A stretch of DNA of 14,768 nucleotides. It comes from an uncultured Actinomycetes bacterium. GTDB lineage: Bacteria > Actinomycetota > Actinomycetes > Nanopelagicales > Nanopelagicaceae. The DNA lies in contig CAIZHC010000255.1 of assembly GCA_903932705.1 (NCBI GenBank), positions 1 to 14,768 on the forward strand, written 5' to 3'. Numbering within the stretch: the first letter of the stretch is position 1; the number at the start of each line of letters is the position of its first letter. Under the pieces are notes generated by a model. It saw only the letters and a program-made list of their open reading frames with translations, was not told the DNA's origin and ran no database searches. Positions 6,163-13,142 of this stretch are shown here, in pieces. Both the position numbers and the translations under genes were made by a program.

Positions 6163-7797
6163 TTGCCCTCCCCAGCAAAGTTTGCCCTGCCGCGCCTTTG
6201 GCGAGTGGTTTTAACCCTCGCGCTCTCAGCAGCGGCTCTTTCGGCTACTCCCATAGCTTCGGCTCAAGAAACCTTCTCTCGTCCCATCGATGTCATCTCA
6301 ATAACCTGGCCGGGAGCCGCTCCGACTCTCACTGACACTGCCTCGGTTCGCCGCGGAGTAGAGAGTTATGCAGATCCATACTGGCTCTCCCACGCAGGTA
6401 TCGCCTTCTCCCATGGCATGGATTCCTCCGCCCCACTCCAAATGCCCACCTCCGCGCCATGCGATGGAGATGCGACTGTTAATTACATGCAGGATGTGGC
6501 TGCAAAGTTCTATGCCTCTCAAGGTTTGAGTTCTAGTAATCGCTATCTGGTAGTACTTATGCCAGTTCTCCCCGATAAATGTGTCTGGGCTGCAAAGAGC
6601 ATCGTCGGCGATTACCGGATTCCATATGGCATCACCATTCTTCAAGATAATGCGATTCCATATGTGATCACCCACGAACTAGGTCATGCACTTGGTCTTG
6701 GCCACACCAATTACATGAGTTGTCCAACCCCCGGCGACTCAGCGTGGTCTGCCTGCCAAAATATTGAGTATGGCGGTGCTCTTGACTTGATGAGCAACAT
6801 CGAAACTCTTGGACCTCTGAGCGTTTACCATCTCTGGCGCTTAGGTCAGTTAAATGAAGGTTCAATTGCATCTATTTCAAATAGTGGAAGTTACACACTC
6901 AATGGAGCAGGTTCTGGTTCAGGTCTTCGCGCTCTCTACATCCATGATGGCAGTTCGATCTATTGGGTTGAATATCGACCAGCGGGGAATGGGTATAAAT
7001 CCGGCCTGGCAATTTTTAGAACAGATACGCCTACCGATGCAACTGCGACTCTTTCACCTAATACTGAATACACCGGGCTCTACACCGGTGATTCATCTGG
7101 AGATGCATGGTTATTGAACTTAGGAGATTACAAATACTCAGCGAAGCCCACTGGCTCACCAACAGGTTGGAACTTTAACTCCTACAACGGCGATATTTCT
7201 ATAACGGCCGAAGAGGGGTCTGGAACCGCGAATGTAAGTGTAAGCGTCAAAGCTGGGGTAAAACTCTTGCCGCTTCCGGCAGTTCCAACAGATCTCTCGC
7301 GCTACACCTTTGCCTCCAGTGATTTTGGAACTCTCTATCAAGTAACCCCAGTTCAAGATGGTTATTCACTCGCAGATCCCACTTTGCAAATTTGCAATGC
7401 AAACTATGCGAGTGAAGCGCACCGAGTCTCGCGCACTCAAGTAACCGCCAATCCAATCTACTCCTCGAAATATCTATTCCTGTCGAGTGAAGCGGTTCAG
7501 TACGAATCTGCATATTGGGCAAACCAAGCACTCAAAGAGTTAGATGCAATGGCCGCCACGTGTTCTAAAAAAACAGCCAGTGTAAAGAAATTAAATTATG
7601 CCGCGCCTACAGGTGTCGCTTCTCGAGCACTTCTGGCGGTAAGTGTGATCAACAAGGTTCCGCAAAATTTGATCTCGACATTTCAAGTTAAGGGGAAAAT
7701 CCTTGTCGGCACCTATGTGCTCTCAACCATCAGCTATAACCCATTAGATATTGCGCGGTGGCTAAAGCTCTCCGTGAAAATCGGGCAGCGTTTATAG
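6163..7797 (+). CDS. Secreted zinc metalloprotease, metzincin / gametolysin (M11)-like
   Basis: 544 residues from TTG 6163, eight bases after ACGGAG. No nearer ATG would keep the leader: residues 1-34 are a clear signal peptide (RLWRVVLTLALSAAALSATPIASA). The catalytic site is HELGHALGLGH (residues 171-181): His171, His175 and His181 bind zinc and Glu172 is the general base. A following EYGGALDLMS places Met210 as the metzincin Met-turn, and GPLSVYHLWRLGQL matches the segment after the Met-turn in gametolysin-like (M11) enzymes. Cys187 and Cys198 sit between and may form a disulfide. The C-terminal ~330 residues are beta-rich and unrecognised; residues ~480-544 are basic and may bind the surface. 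It is likely an exported protease for protein degradation or surface processing. It converges on pilD, the two stops overlapping by 6 nt. Metzincin call is firm, M11 assignment moderate. Confidence 0.85.
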   Translation: MPSPAKFALPRLWRVVLTLALSAAALSATPIASAQETFSRPIDVISITWPGAAPTLTDTASVRRGVESYADPYWLSHAGIAFSHGMDSSAPLQMPTSAPCDGDATVNYMQDVAAKFYASQGLSSSNRYLVVLMPVLPDKCVWAAKSIVGDYRIPYGITILQDNAIPYVITHELGHALGLGHTNYMSCPTPGDSAWSACQNIEYGGALDLMSNIETLGPLSVYHLWRLGQLNEGSIASISNSGSYTLNGAGSGSGLRALYIHDGSSIYWVEYRPAGNGYKSGLAIFRTDTPTDATATLSPNTEYTGLYTGDSSGDAWLLNLGDYKYSAKPTGSPTGWNFNSYNGDISITAEEGSGTANVSVSVKAGVKLLPLPAVPTDLSRYTFASSDFGTLYQVTPVQDGYSLADPTLQICNANYASEAHRVSRTQVTANPIYSSKYLFLSSEAVQYESAYWANQALKELDAMAATCSKKTASVKKLNYAAPTGVASRALLAVSVINKVPQNLISTFQVKGKILVGTYVLSTISYNPLDIARWLKLSVKIGQRL

Positions 7798-8574
7798 AGC
7801 CGAGTGCGCCGCTACGACTAAAGCAATAGCTTGGCCCACCAACATAAAGGGCCCAAAAGGAATCGCAGTCTTTCTACCTGCTTTACCGGCGAGCATCAGT
7901 CCAATGCCAATGACTGATCCGAGTATGTAAGCCGCAAAACAACTTACAAGAGTTATGCGCACTCCAAAGAAACCCGACACAAGACCTATTCCAGCAGATA
8001 GTTTCACATCTCCCATTCCCATTCCACCGCGCGAAATTATTAGCAGGGCAAGGTAAAAGGCGGGTAGGGCGAGAGATCCAATAAGACTTGGTATTAAACG
8101 ATCAAAGTGCTTTTCAACAAAGGCATCAGCAACAATAACTACGGCGCTCAATCCAAATAGCGGAGCCGTTAAGCGGTCTGGTAATCGATGCAACGTTAAA
8201 TCGATCACCGCTAGAGGTACTCCAATAGTGATCAAGATTAACCAGAGAGCTAGTGAAGTCCAGGTATGAAACATCAGCACACCTGCGAGAAAAAGCCCAG
8301 ATGTAATTAGTTCCAGAGCCGGATAAATCGCGGAGATCGGAGCTTGGCAGTTCGAGCACTTTCCGCGGAGTAACAAGTAACTAAGAACCGGAATATTTTC
8401 ACTGGATTTAATTTGCTCGCCACACGAGGTGCACTCTGAACGAGTCCACAAACTCTTCCGTGATGGAACACGGGCAACTAAGACCGAACTAAATGAACCG
8501 AAAGTCAATCCAAGTAATAAGGCAAAAAATGAGAGGACCGGTGTCGACGCAGCGCCGAACACCGATCCTGTCAT
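7792..8574 (-). CDS. pilD: Prepilin peptidase / N-methyltransferase (type IV leader peptidase)
   Basis: 260 residues, a full-length A24 family enzyme with about eight membrane helices. The N-terminal cytoplasmic loop carries two CxxC pairs (CTSC 48-51 and CSNC 73-76) that bind zinc in PilD, as well as the family motif FGSFSSVLVARVPSRKS. Catalytic aspartates are Asp125 (VIDLTLHRLPDRLT) and Asp189 (GMGMGDVKL, the GxGD motif). It cuts the leader after Gly and N-methylates the new N-terminus of the prepilins encoded just upstream. Both the peptidase core and the methyltransferase-associated loop are present. It is the last gene of the pilus operon, starting nine bases after the stop of the PilA-like gene with no strong ribosome site, so its translation is probably coupled. 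Its end overlaps the convergent protease gene by 6 nt, and no terminator is visible. Confidence 0.95.
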   Translation of the reverse strand: MTGSVFGAASTPVLSFFALLLGLTFGSFSSVLVARVPSRKSLWTRSECTSCGEQIKSSENIPVLSYLLLRGKCSNCQAPISAIYPALELITSGLFLAGVLMFHTWTSLALWLILITIGVPLAVIDLTLHRLPDRLTAPLFGLSAVVIVADAFVEKHFDRLIPSLIGSLALPAFYLALLIISRGGMGMGDVKLSAGIGLVSGFFGVRITLVSCFAAYILGSVIGIGLMLAGKAGRKTAIPFGPFMLVGQAIALVVAAHSAL

Positions 8575-8583
8575 GAAGTTTTC

Positions 8584-9201
8584 TTACAGACCCGCGACGG
8601 TACAACCTTGGATGGAGGTTGTAGAGAGCGGTGACTTCGCCAAGATTGAGGCTGCCGCTGCTGGAGTTCCAAGTCCAATGCCGTAGGTACCTGCAACGTT
8701 GAAGTTAGGTCCGACCGCGTAGATGTACTTGAAGCCACCTGATGCAGAAGCATCTGGATACTTAACATAGTAAACAGCTACATCATCGGGAATCTTGGAG
8801 ATATAACCTGGGACAAGCGGAGAAAGTTCTCCATAGAGTTGACCAGTATTTGTGTCCAAAGTATTTGGTGCTGATCGATAGACAGATGCAGCCATATTTG
8901 AGCTAGAGCCACGGAAACTATTAGCCGCACCAGCAATCAAAGTGATAGATGAATCAAATCCAGCCGCAGGAGCTGGGAGATCTCCGTTGTGCAAGACATA
9001 GTTGTTAACAGCGTTATACATATTCGCGGCATCTTCCGAACATGCTTTGGTGCGTGCATCTTGAGATGAACCGGAGAGCGCCACTACAACAATGGCCGCC
9101 AAAATACCCAGGATCAGGATCACGACAAGCAGTTCGATCAAGGTGAAGCCATCTTCACCGCTCTCACGCTTTGCGCGCAGATCTACTAGTAACTTTCTCA
9201 T
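8584..9201 (-). CDS. pilA: Type IV prepilin, PilA-like (likely major pilin)
   Basis: 205 residues from ATG 9201, four bases after AAGGAG, the strongest ribosome site in the operon. A longer frame from TTG 9243 would overlap the preceding gene and is rejected. The leader is 18 residues ending EDG, followed by FTLIELLVVILILGILAAIVV: cleavage at Gly18/Phe19, with Glu23 as the conserved Glu5 of the mature pilin. The C-terminal globular domain contains Cys54 and Cys200, which could close a disulfide near the C-terminus as in many pilins. Gly/Ala/Ser-rich with FKYIYAVGPNFNV. It lies 26 nt after the other PilA-like gene, the largest gap in the operon, and just before pilD. The separate strong ribosome site suggests higher expression, fitting the main fibre subunit. 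Prepilin call is firm; major versus minor is inferred. Confidence 0.92.
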   Translation of the reverse strand: MRKLLVDLRAKRESGEDGFTLIELLVVILILGILAAIVVVALSGSSQDARTKACSEDAANMYNAVNNYVLHNGDLPAPAAGFDSSITLIAGAANSFRGSSSNMAASVYRSAPNTLDTNTGQLYGELSPLVPGYISKIPDDVAVYYVKYPDASASGGFKYIYAVGPNFNVAGTYGIGLGTPAAAASILAKSPLSTTSIQGCTVAGL

Positions 9202-9227
9202 TTCTCTCCTTATATCTTTCTTCGCTA

Positions 9228-9872
9228 CTACAGCTGGGAACAAGCTGCGGGAGCAGTTGTTCCAATTCTCTTACCGTTTGGATCAAAAACATAGATGTCG
9301 AAGGGGTCTCCCGGCTTGGTTACCGCATTCACATAAGCTCCGACAGGTGCTTGGCTTGGTGCAATAGTTGTTTGCGATGTCACCGTGAAGGATACAGTTC
9401 CAATTCTTGTGTCAGGGTTTGGTGTGAATGAAGAAACCTGCCAGGTGCCATCGATATTCGCTGGATCTACGCCTGCTACAACAATTTTTTCACCCGTAAC
9501 TATCTGCGGCACATAGCCATATAGGAAGGTTAAAGTCGCAGAATTACCTGCCAAAGCGAAGCTGGTGACGGCGAAACTGCCGAGTTGTACCGAGAAATTC
9601 TTAGCGTAAGAATCCAGAGTGGATTCACTCACGTAGTTAGGTTCGAGTGCTAGCACCGAACCCGGCATATACCCGCCGTGATCAGTTTGATAACTGGCCA
9701 CACCTAGGTCGACAGTCTGAAATGCCGCTTTGCAAGAATCCTGAATTGAATTGCTTCGGGCTTGATTCAAGCCAACATAGGCAATTCCGGAGAGAATACC
9801 GATTACAGTTAAAACTACGAGTAGTTCAACGATCGTAAATCCTTCATCGTGACGAGCTTTAAGAATCTTCAT
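9228..9872 (-). CDS. Type IV prepilin, PilA-like, with an inserted beta-rich module
   Basis: 214 residues; ATG 9872 directly follows the TAA of the PilX-like gene and a GAGGAAG site. The leader is MKILKARHDEG, cleaved before Phe12; FTIVELLVVLTVIGILSGIAYVGL is the N-terminal helix, with Glu16 equal to Glu5 of the mature protein. Cys47 and Cys211 are placed like the cysteines of the neighbouring pilin, suggesting the same terminal disulfide. Residues ~100-181 look like an extra domain (ATLTFLYGYVP, GEKIVVAGVDPANIDGTWQVSSF, VSFTVTSQTT, GAYV) similar to a segment of the PilV-like protein in this operon. The tail FDIYVFDPNGKRIG is pseudopilin-like. It may be a second fibre subunit, a tip subunit or an adhesive variant; the sequence alone cannot decide. 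Confidence 0.88.
   Translation of the reverse strand: MKILKARHDEGFTIVELLVVLTVIGILSGIAYVGLNQARSNSIQDSCKAAFQTVDLGVASYQTDHGGYMPGSVLALEPNYVSESTLDSYAKNFSVQLGSFAVTSFALAGNSATLTFLYGYVPQIVTGEKIVVAGVDPANIDGTWQVSSFTPNPDTRIGTVSFTVTSQTTIAPSQAPVGAYVNAVTKPGDPFDIYVFDPNGKRIGTTAPAACSQL
9330..9575 (-). other. Beta-rich module in PilA-like prepilin (copy 1 of 2)
   Basis: Residues ~100-181 follow the pattern S-A-T-L-T-F, a gap, G-x-x-I-V-V-x-G-x-x-P, then D-G-T-W-x-V-S, then F-T-V and a closing G-x-Y-V. The PilV-like protein has the same order with similar spacing. The pattern recalls small beta modules of phage-tail and surface proteins (GDxVxVSG, NGTFxV, TFT, GG). Homology is inferred from hand alignment only. 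Confidence 0.5.
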
Positions 9873-10310
9873 TTACTTCCTCGATTGCGATACATGTTGT
9901 GATCCGTTAGAAGTATTTTCTGTCACGACGAAATCTCTCTCGATTACTTTGCCATTCTGTGACTTAAAGAAAACCCTATTGACTTGAATCTTTTGTGGAT
10001 CAGTACTGAGAACAACTTGGCAGGTTACCGTTGTTTTATCAACGCGTTCTGGCAAACCACAATTGGGGGCAGCTTGCGCCATTTGTACGGCATAATTTTC
10101 AGAAGCAGCTTCCGTATAGACCTTGAGAACGTCAGCTGTCGCAGATGAAGTGTTATTTGCCGAGATCAATTGATCGACACCCCGACCTTGAGAGTCAGCG
10201 GATAGCTGCGTGACCATCATGACGGAGCCCAGGACAGATCCAACCCCGAGAACAAATATCAGGACGAGGCCGAGGGCATATCCCGAGTCAGATTTCAGAA
10301 TCTTCTTCAT
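9873..10310 (-). CDS. PilX-like minor pilin / pilus assembly protein
   Basis: 145 residues. The N-terminus (MKKILKSDSG, then YALGLVLIFVLGVGSVLGSVMMVTQLS) resembles the PilX_N type: a short basic leader, one hydrophobic helix, and no Glu at position 5 of the mature protein. Gly10 is the likely cleavage point. Two cysteines (Cys84 and Cys97) may pair. The rest is a small beta-containing domain without recognised motifs. It overlaps the PilW-like gene by four bases (ATGA) and its TAA abuts the ATG of the next prepilin; a GAGGA lies eight bases before its start. In other species PilV, PilW and PilX form the priming/tip complex, and the order here supports that role. The family assignment rests on position and the N-terminus, since these domains diverge quickly. 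Confidence 0.75.
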   Translation of the reverse strand: MKKILKSDSGYALGLVLIFVLGVGSVLGSVMMVTQLSADSQGRGVDQLISANNTSSATADVLKVYTEAASENYAVQMAQAAPNCGLPERVDKTTVTCQVVLSTDPQKIQVNRVFFKSQNGKVIERDFVVTENTSNGSQHVSQSRK

Positions 10311-10981
10311 CCAATATTCCTCGCAGCCACGATGGTTTGAATGGTCGAGATGGATTGAGTGGAATTAACAGTCGCTGGAATTGTGAAGATGATTCCAGGA
10401 TTGTCGGTTATGGAAGTTAAAAGAAGATCTTTAGTGCATTGCGCGGTGGTGAGAGCGCCCCCAGTTGGGAATGTTGCGCACATAACCGATTTATCCCACA
10501 CTGCATCTGTTGAGGTAGGTAGGTTCTTTCGAACCATTTGTGCAGGTCCGGTTGGATTTCCAAGTGAAGGACAATCCACTCGCCATAAGGCGCCGATACC
10601 TGAAACTGTACGTACTTCATACCCCACGAGGCTGTTATCGGGGTACTGCATTGTTAGGAGAGCTCGAACAGAATCTATTCCTGAAACTGGGGCATTTACT
10701 GTTGAACATTCTTCAGGTGATGGGGCAGTGCCTGGCTTTGCAGGCACAAGGAAGCCGTTAGCGTTCTCCATATCGCTAGTAATCATGCGATTGGCATTTC
10801 CAGAATCAATTGATTTCACGGCAACAGCCTGGGTGTAATTTGCTGAAGCAAAAGAGGCTAATGCCAACTGTGTGCAACCAAGTGCAAGCAAGCCAGTTAA
10901 GCCAACAGAAACAAGCACCTCAGCAAGGCTTAAGCCCTTATCCTCTCGAAGCTTAATAAGTTCTTGGATGCGCGAAATCAT
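10307..10981 (-). CDS. PilW-like minor prepilin
   Basis: 224 residues. The leader MISRIQELIKLREDKG ends in Gly16, followed by LSLAEVLVSVGLTGLLALGCTQLALASF: a class III signal with Glu21 at mature position 5 and a long hydrophobic helix. The C-terminal domain (residues ~50-224) holds Cys92, Cys137, Cys168 and Cys182, so up to two disulfides besides Cys36 in the helix. The size and position between the PilV-like and PilX-like genes are those of PilW. It overlaps both neighbours by four bases (ATGA junctions at 10978-10981 and 10307-10310), so translation is coupled. PilW takes part in the minor-pilin complex that primes assembly and can sit at the tip. Prepilin status is firm; the PilW name is from order and size. 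Confidence 0.82.
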   Translation of the reverse strand: MISRIQELIKLREDKGLSLAEVLVSVGLTGLLALGCTQLALASFASANYTQAVAVKSIDSGNANRMITSDMENANGFLVPAKPGTAPSPEECSTVNAPVSGIDSVRALLTMQYPDNSLVGYEVRTVSGIGALWRVDCPSLGNPTGPAQMVRKNLPTSTDAVWDKSVMCATFPTGGALTTAQCTKDLLLTSITDNPGIIFTIPATVNSTQSISTIQTIVAARNIG

Positions 10982-11868
10982 GGCATCGCCTTAGTTATGA
11001 CCTTGTGCAGTGGTGAGCCAGAAACTACGGTGCTTACAAGTACTTGCTGAACATTTGCCACAGAAGACAGACTCACGGAGCCACCAGTAGAGGTTCCAAG
11101 AGCGGAGCTTGGGATGGAGAAGGTTGTCAGTGTTGAATCAGAAACAGGAAGCATGGTGCCATCAAACTCTGGGTTTGAACTTCCCCAAATTGTTACCGCC
11201 GAACCGATATTTACCTGCGGGCCGCTGAATGTATAAACCGCGTTGGTACCATCACTTGTCACTGATGAAATATGAGATGACTGGGTGCTCTCGCACGGAA
11301 CCCATGCAACTCCGTTATTTAAAGTAACCATGACTAACGCGCTAGTGAGCGGAAGACTCTTGATGGTCTTGTTTGATCCATCATCGGCAGTAAATGTGTA
11401 AATATTTGTGACTGGCTGAGTTGTAGAACCCGAGATTGTTCCAGTGCTGGGATTAAGAGTGATTCCAACAGGTAGCGCCGGAGCAACGCTCCAAGTGACT
11501 GGGGATGATGCACGCTGAACATTCAACTGCGCTAAGTATGGGTAGGTCTTGAAGTCTGTACTGACCATTATGGGAGCTAGTTCCTCAGTGGTTATTGCAA
11601 AACCAATTGGAGCAGTCGAAGAGTTTGACGCTGGAATTGCGACCGAATAAGGCTCAGGGTTACTTGCATCGCAAGCCGTAAAAGGCTGCAAATTAATTGA
11701 TTCAGCTAGGGAATTTAAATTTTGCACTGTTTGGCCAACAAGGGACATCTTGTTTGCAAATGGTTTTGCCACCGCAATTGATGAGACCATGAGAACGCCG
11801 ATGATGCCCATGATGACGGTAGAAATGACTACCTCCAACAGGCTATCTCCGCGCTCATTATTAAACAT
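10978..11868 (-). CDS. PilV-like minor prepilin carrying an Ig-like (He_PIG) domain and a second beta module
   Basis: 296 residues, long for PilV (usually below about 200). The leader is very short, MFNNERG, followed by DSLLEVVISTVIMGIIGVLMVSSIAVA, with Glu12 at mature position 5. Residues ~121-182 match a putative Ig (He_PIG) domain: PVTWSVAPALPVGITLNPS, then TGTISGSTTQP and YTFTADDGS. Residues ~198-268 form another beta-rich module similar to one in the PilA-like protein. The last ~25 residues return to a pilin-like ending. Cys66 and Cys192 flank the Ig-like part. The start is two bases after the pilC stop and six bases after a GAGG; the end overlaps the PilW-like gene by four bases. The extra domains suggest a tip-located adhesin on the pilus. 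The PilV name is based on order and the N-terminus. Confidence 0.83.
   Translation of the reverse strand: MFNNERGDSLLEVVISTVIMGIIGVLMVSSIAVAKPFANKMSLVGQTVQNLNSLAESINLQPFTACDASNPEPYSVAIPASNSSTAPIGFAITTEELAPIMVSTDFKTYPYLAQLNVQRASSPVTWSVAPALPVGITLNPSTGTISGSTTQPVTNIYTFTADDGSNKTIKSLPLTSALVMVTLNNGVAWVPCESTQSSHISSVTSDGTNAVYTFSGPQVNIGSAVTIWGSSNPEFDGTMLPVSDSTLTTFSIPSSALGTSTGGSVSLSSVANVQQVLVSTVVSGSPLHKVITKAMP
11065..11277 (-). other. Beta-rich module in PilV-like prepilin (copy 2 of 2)
   Basis: Residues ~198-268 read ISSVTSDGTNAVYTF, then GSAVTIWGSSNPEFDGT, then LTTFSIPSSALG and GGSV. The order and spacing match residues ~100-181 of the PilA-like prepilin at 9228-9872. It follows the Ig-like domain directly and precedes the short C-terminal segment. 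Homology is judged by eye. Confidence 0.5.
11323..11508 (-). other. Putative Ig-like (He_PIG) domain in PilV-like prepilin
   Basis: Residues ~121-182 contain the characteristic W-S-V-x(3)-L-P-x-G-I-T-L-N-P-S-T-G-T-I-S-G pattern, followed by a T-F-T-A-D-D-G strand. This is the standard signature of He_PIG modules common in bacterial surface adhesins. It begins after the pilin helix and a ~90-residue pilin-like segment, so it looks inserted into the pilin head. Confidence 0.75.
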
Positions 11869-11870
11869 TT

Positions 11871-13142
11871 TTAGCCTCGTACCCCGCTATAAATTCCATA
11901 CATAGCTGAGACAAGTGCGACAGCCACAAAGCCAACTCCGCCACCAATGACGATGAGAGTTGCTGGCTCGAGCAGCGCTGTGAAATTCTTTAAACGATGA
12001 TCGAGTTCATCCGAGTAGAAGGATGCAGCTTGACTCAACTGAGAGCCGAGCTGGCCGGATTCTTCACCGATACGAAAAATCTGAATAGCAGCTGTAGGGA
12101 AGATATTGGCACGCTCAAGTGGGAGGGCCAAGCCTTCACCTTGGAGGACGCGCTTACGTGCTTCCATGATTGCATCTTCAAATACCCGGTTTCCAGTGCT
12201 GCTTCCGGCTAATTCAAGTGCCTCTGGAAGGTGAACTTGGGTGCGTACCAGGGTTGAGAGCACGCGACAGAAACGCTCAAGGGCCACAAGTTCGATAAGA
12301 GAACCCGCGATTGGCATCTTGAGCATAAGGCGGTCTAGTTGCAGACGACCATTTGGGGTACGACGCATAACAACAAGTCCAATTGCACTTGCCGCCGCCA
12401 ACAGAACCATTACCCACCACCAGTTTTGAACAAAATGGGTAATAGAGAGGAGGGCGCGCGTTGTGATTGGCAACTTTACGTTGAGCGAGTCAAAGAAAAC
12501 TTGGAAGCGAGGAAGAACAAATACAGAGAGCACAATCACTGCGAGAAATGTGAGCGCAATCAAAACCGCTGGATAAATCATCGCTGATCGCACTGCACGC
12601 TTGCTACGAAGGTCACGCTCTAGGTATGCATTGAGAGTAGTAAGGGCCTCTGTGAGATTTCCACTTCGTTCTGCCGAGCAGAGAATTGCACTGTAATAGC
12701 GTGGGAAAACATTTGGATATTGCTTTACAGAGTCGCTGAGCTGCGCGCCACCTTCAACATCGAGGAGGATTTCCTCGAGGATCTCGGCCATCCGCTTGTT
12801 ATCTGTGGTTTCTGCAAGAATCGAAATTCCTTTAGCAACAGGAATTCCAGCTTCAGAGAATGAGGCGAGTTGGCGAGTAACCTGAAGTAGAACTTCAAGT
12901 GAAACAGTGCGACCAAATTCTATGTCATACCAATGCTTGTGATTCGAGATTGCAATATTCGAAATACCGTCGCGCTCAAGCATATAACGAGCCTCAACTC
13001 GCGACATTGCAGACAAGGTGCCATGGGTCGGCTTGCCTTGAACATCGACGCCCTTATAGCTGTACTCGCTCAGAGCAGAGGCTGCTACCGCATCTTTTTG
13101 ACGCATGAATTTGAATGAATCTCTGTGATTAAGCAATGTCAT
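11871..13142 (-). CDS. pilC: Type IV pilus inner-membrane platform protein PilC (GspF family)
   Basis: 423 residues, close to the usual ~400. Two T2SSF repeats are visible: residues ~87-210 (LLQVTRQLASFSEAGIPVAKGISILAE to the first membrane helices) and ~288-412 (ALERFCRVLSTLVRTQVHLPEALE to the last helix). Each repeat has the ERSGNL or EESGQLG signature (residues 158-163 and 360-366). Membrane helices lie near 190-210, 240-258 and 395-415. An N-terminal YSYKGVDVQGKPTHGTL segment is the usual PilC cytoplasmic start. It transmits movement from the ATPase to the growing pilus. ATG 13142 gives a 14-nt overlap with pilB; ATG 13106 is an alternative that would remove 12 residues, and neither has a good ribosome site, so the longer start is tentative. 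The gene ends two bases before the PilV-like start. Confidence 0.95.
   Translation of the reverse strand: MTLLNHRDSFKFMRQKDAVAASALSEYSYKGVDVQGKPTHGTLSAMSRVEARYMLERDGISNIAISNHKHWYDIEFGRTVSLEVLLQVTRQLASFSEAGIPVAKGISILAETTDNKRMAEILEEILLDVEGGAQLSDSVKQYPNVFPRYYSAILCSAERSGNLTEALTTLNAYLERDLRSKRAVRSAMIYPAVLIALTFLAVIVLSVFVLPRFQVFFDSLNVKLPITTRALLSITHFVQNWWWVMVLLAAASAIGLVVMRRTPNGRLQLDRLMLKMPIAGSLIELVALERFCRVLSTLVRTQVHLPEALELAGSSTGNRVFEDAIMEARKRVLQGEGLALPLERANIFPTAAIQIFRIGEESGQLGSQLSQAASFYSDELDHRLKNFTALLEPATLIVIGGGVGFVAVALVSAMYGIYSGVRG

Noticed and set aside
5952..6335. 127-codon open frame on the plus strand across the intergenic region into the protease gene
   Set aside because: It overlaps the signal peptide and start of the protease in another frame, has low-complexity Ser-rich content and no good ribosome site.
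9202..9243. Longer N-terminus of the last PilA-like prepilin from TTG 9243
   Set aside because: It would overlap the preceding gene and add 14 residues before a good ATG with AAGGAG; the 18-residue leader from ATG 9201 is normal for prepilins.
10359..10838. 159-codon open frame on the plus strand
   Set aside because: It lies wholly antisense within the PilW-like gene, has no recognisable features and fits an antisense shadow.
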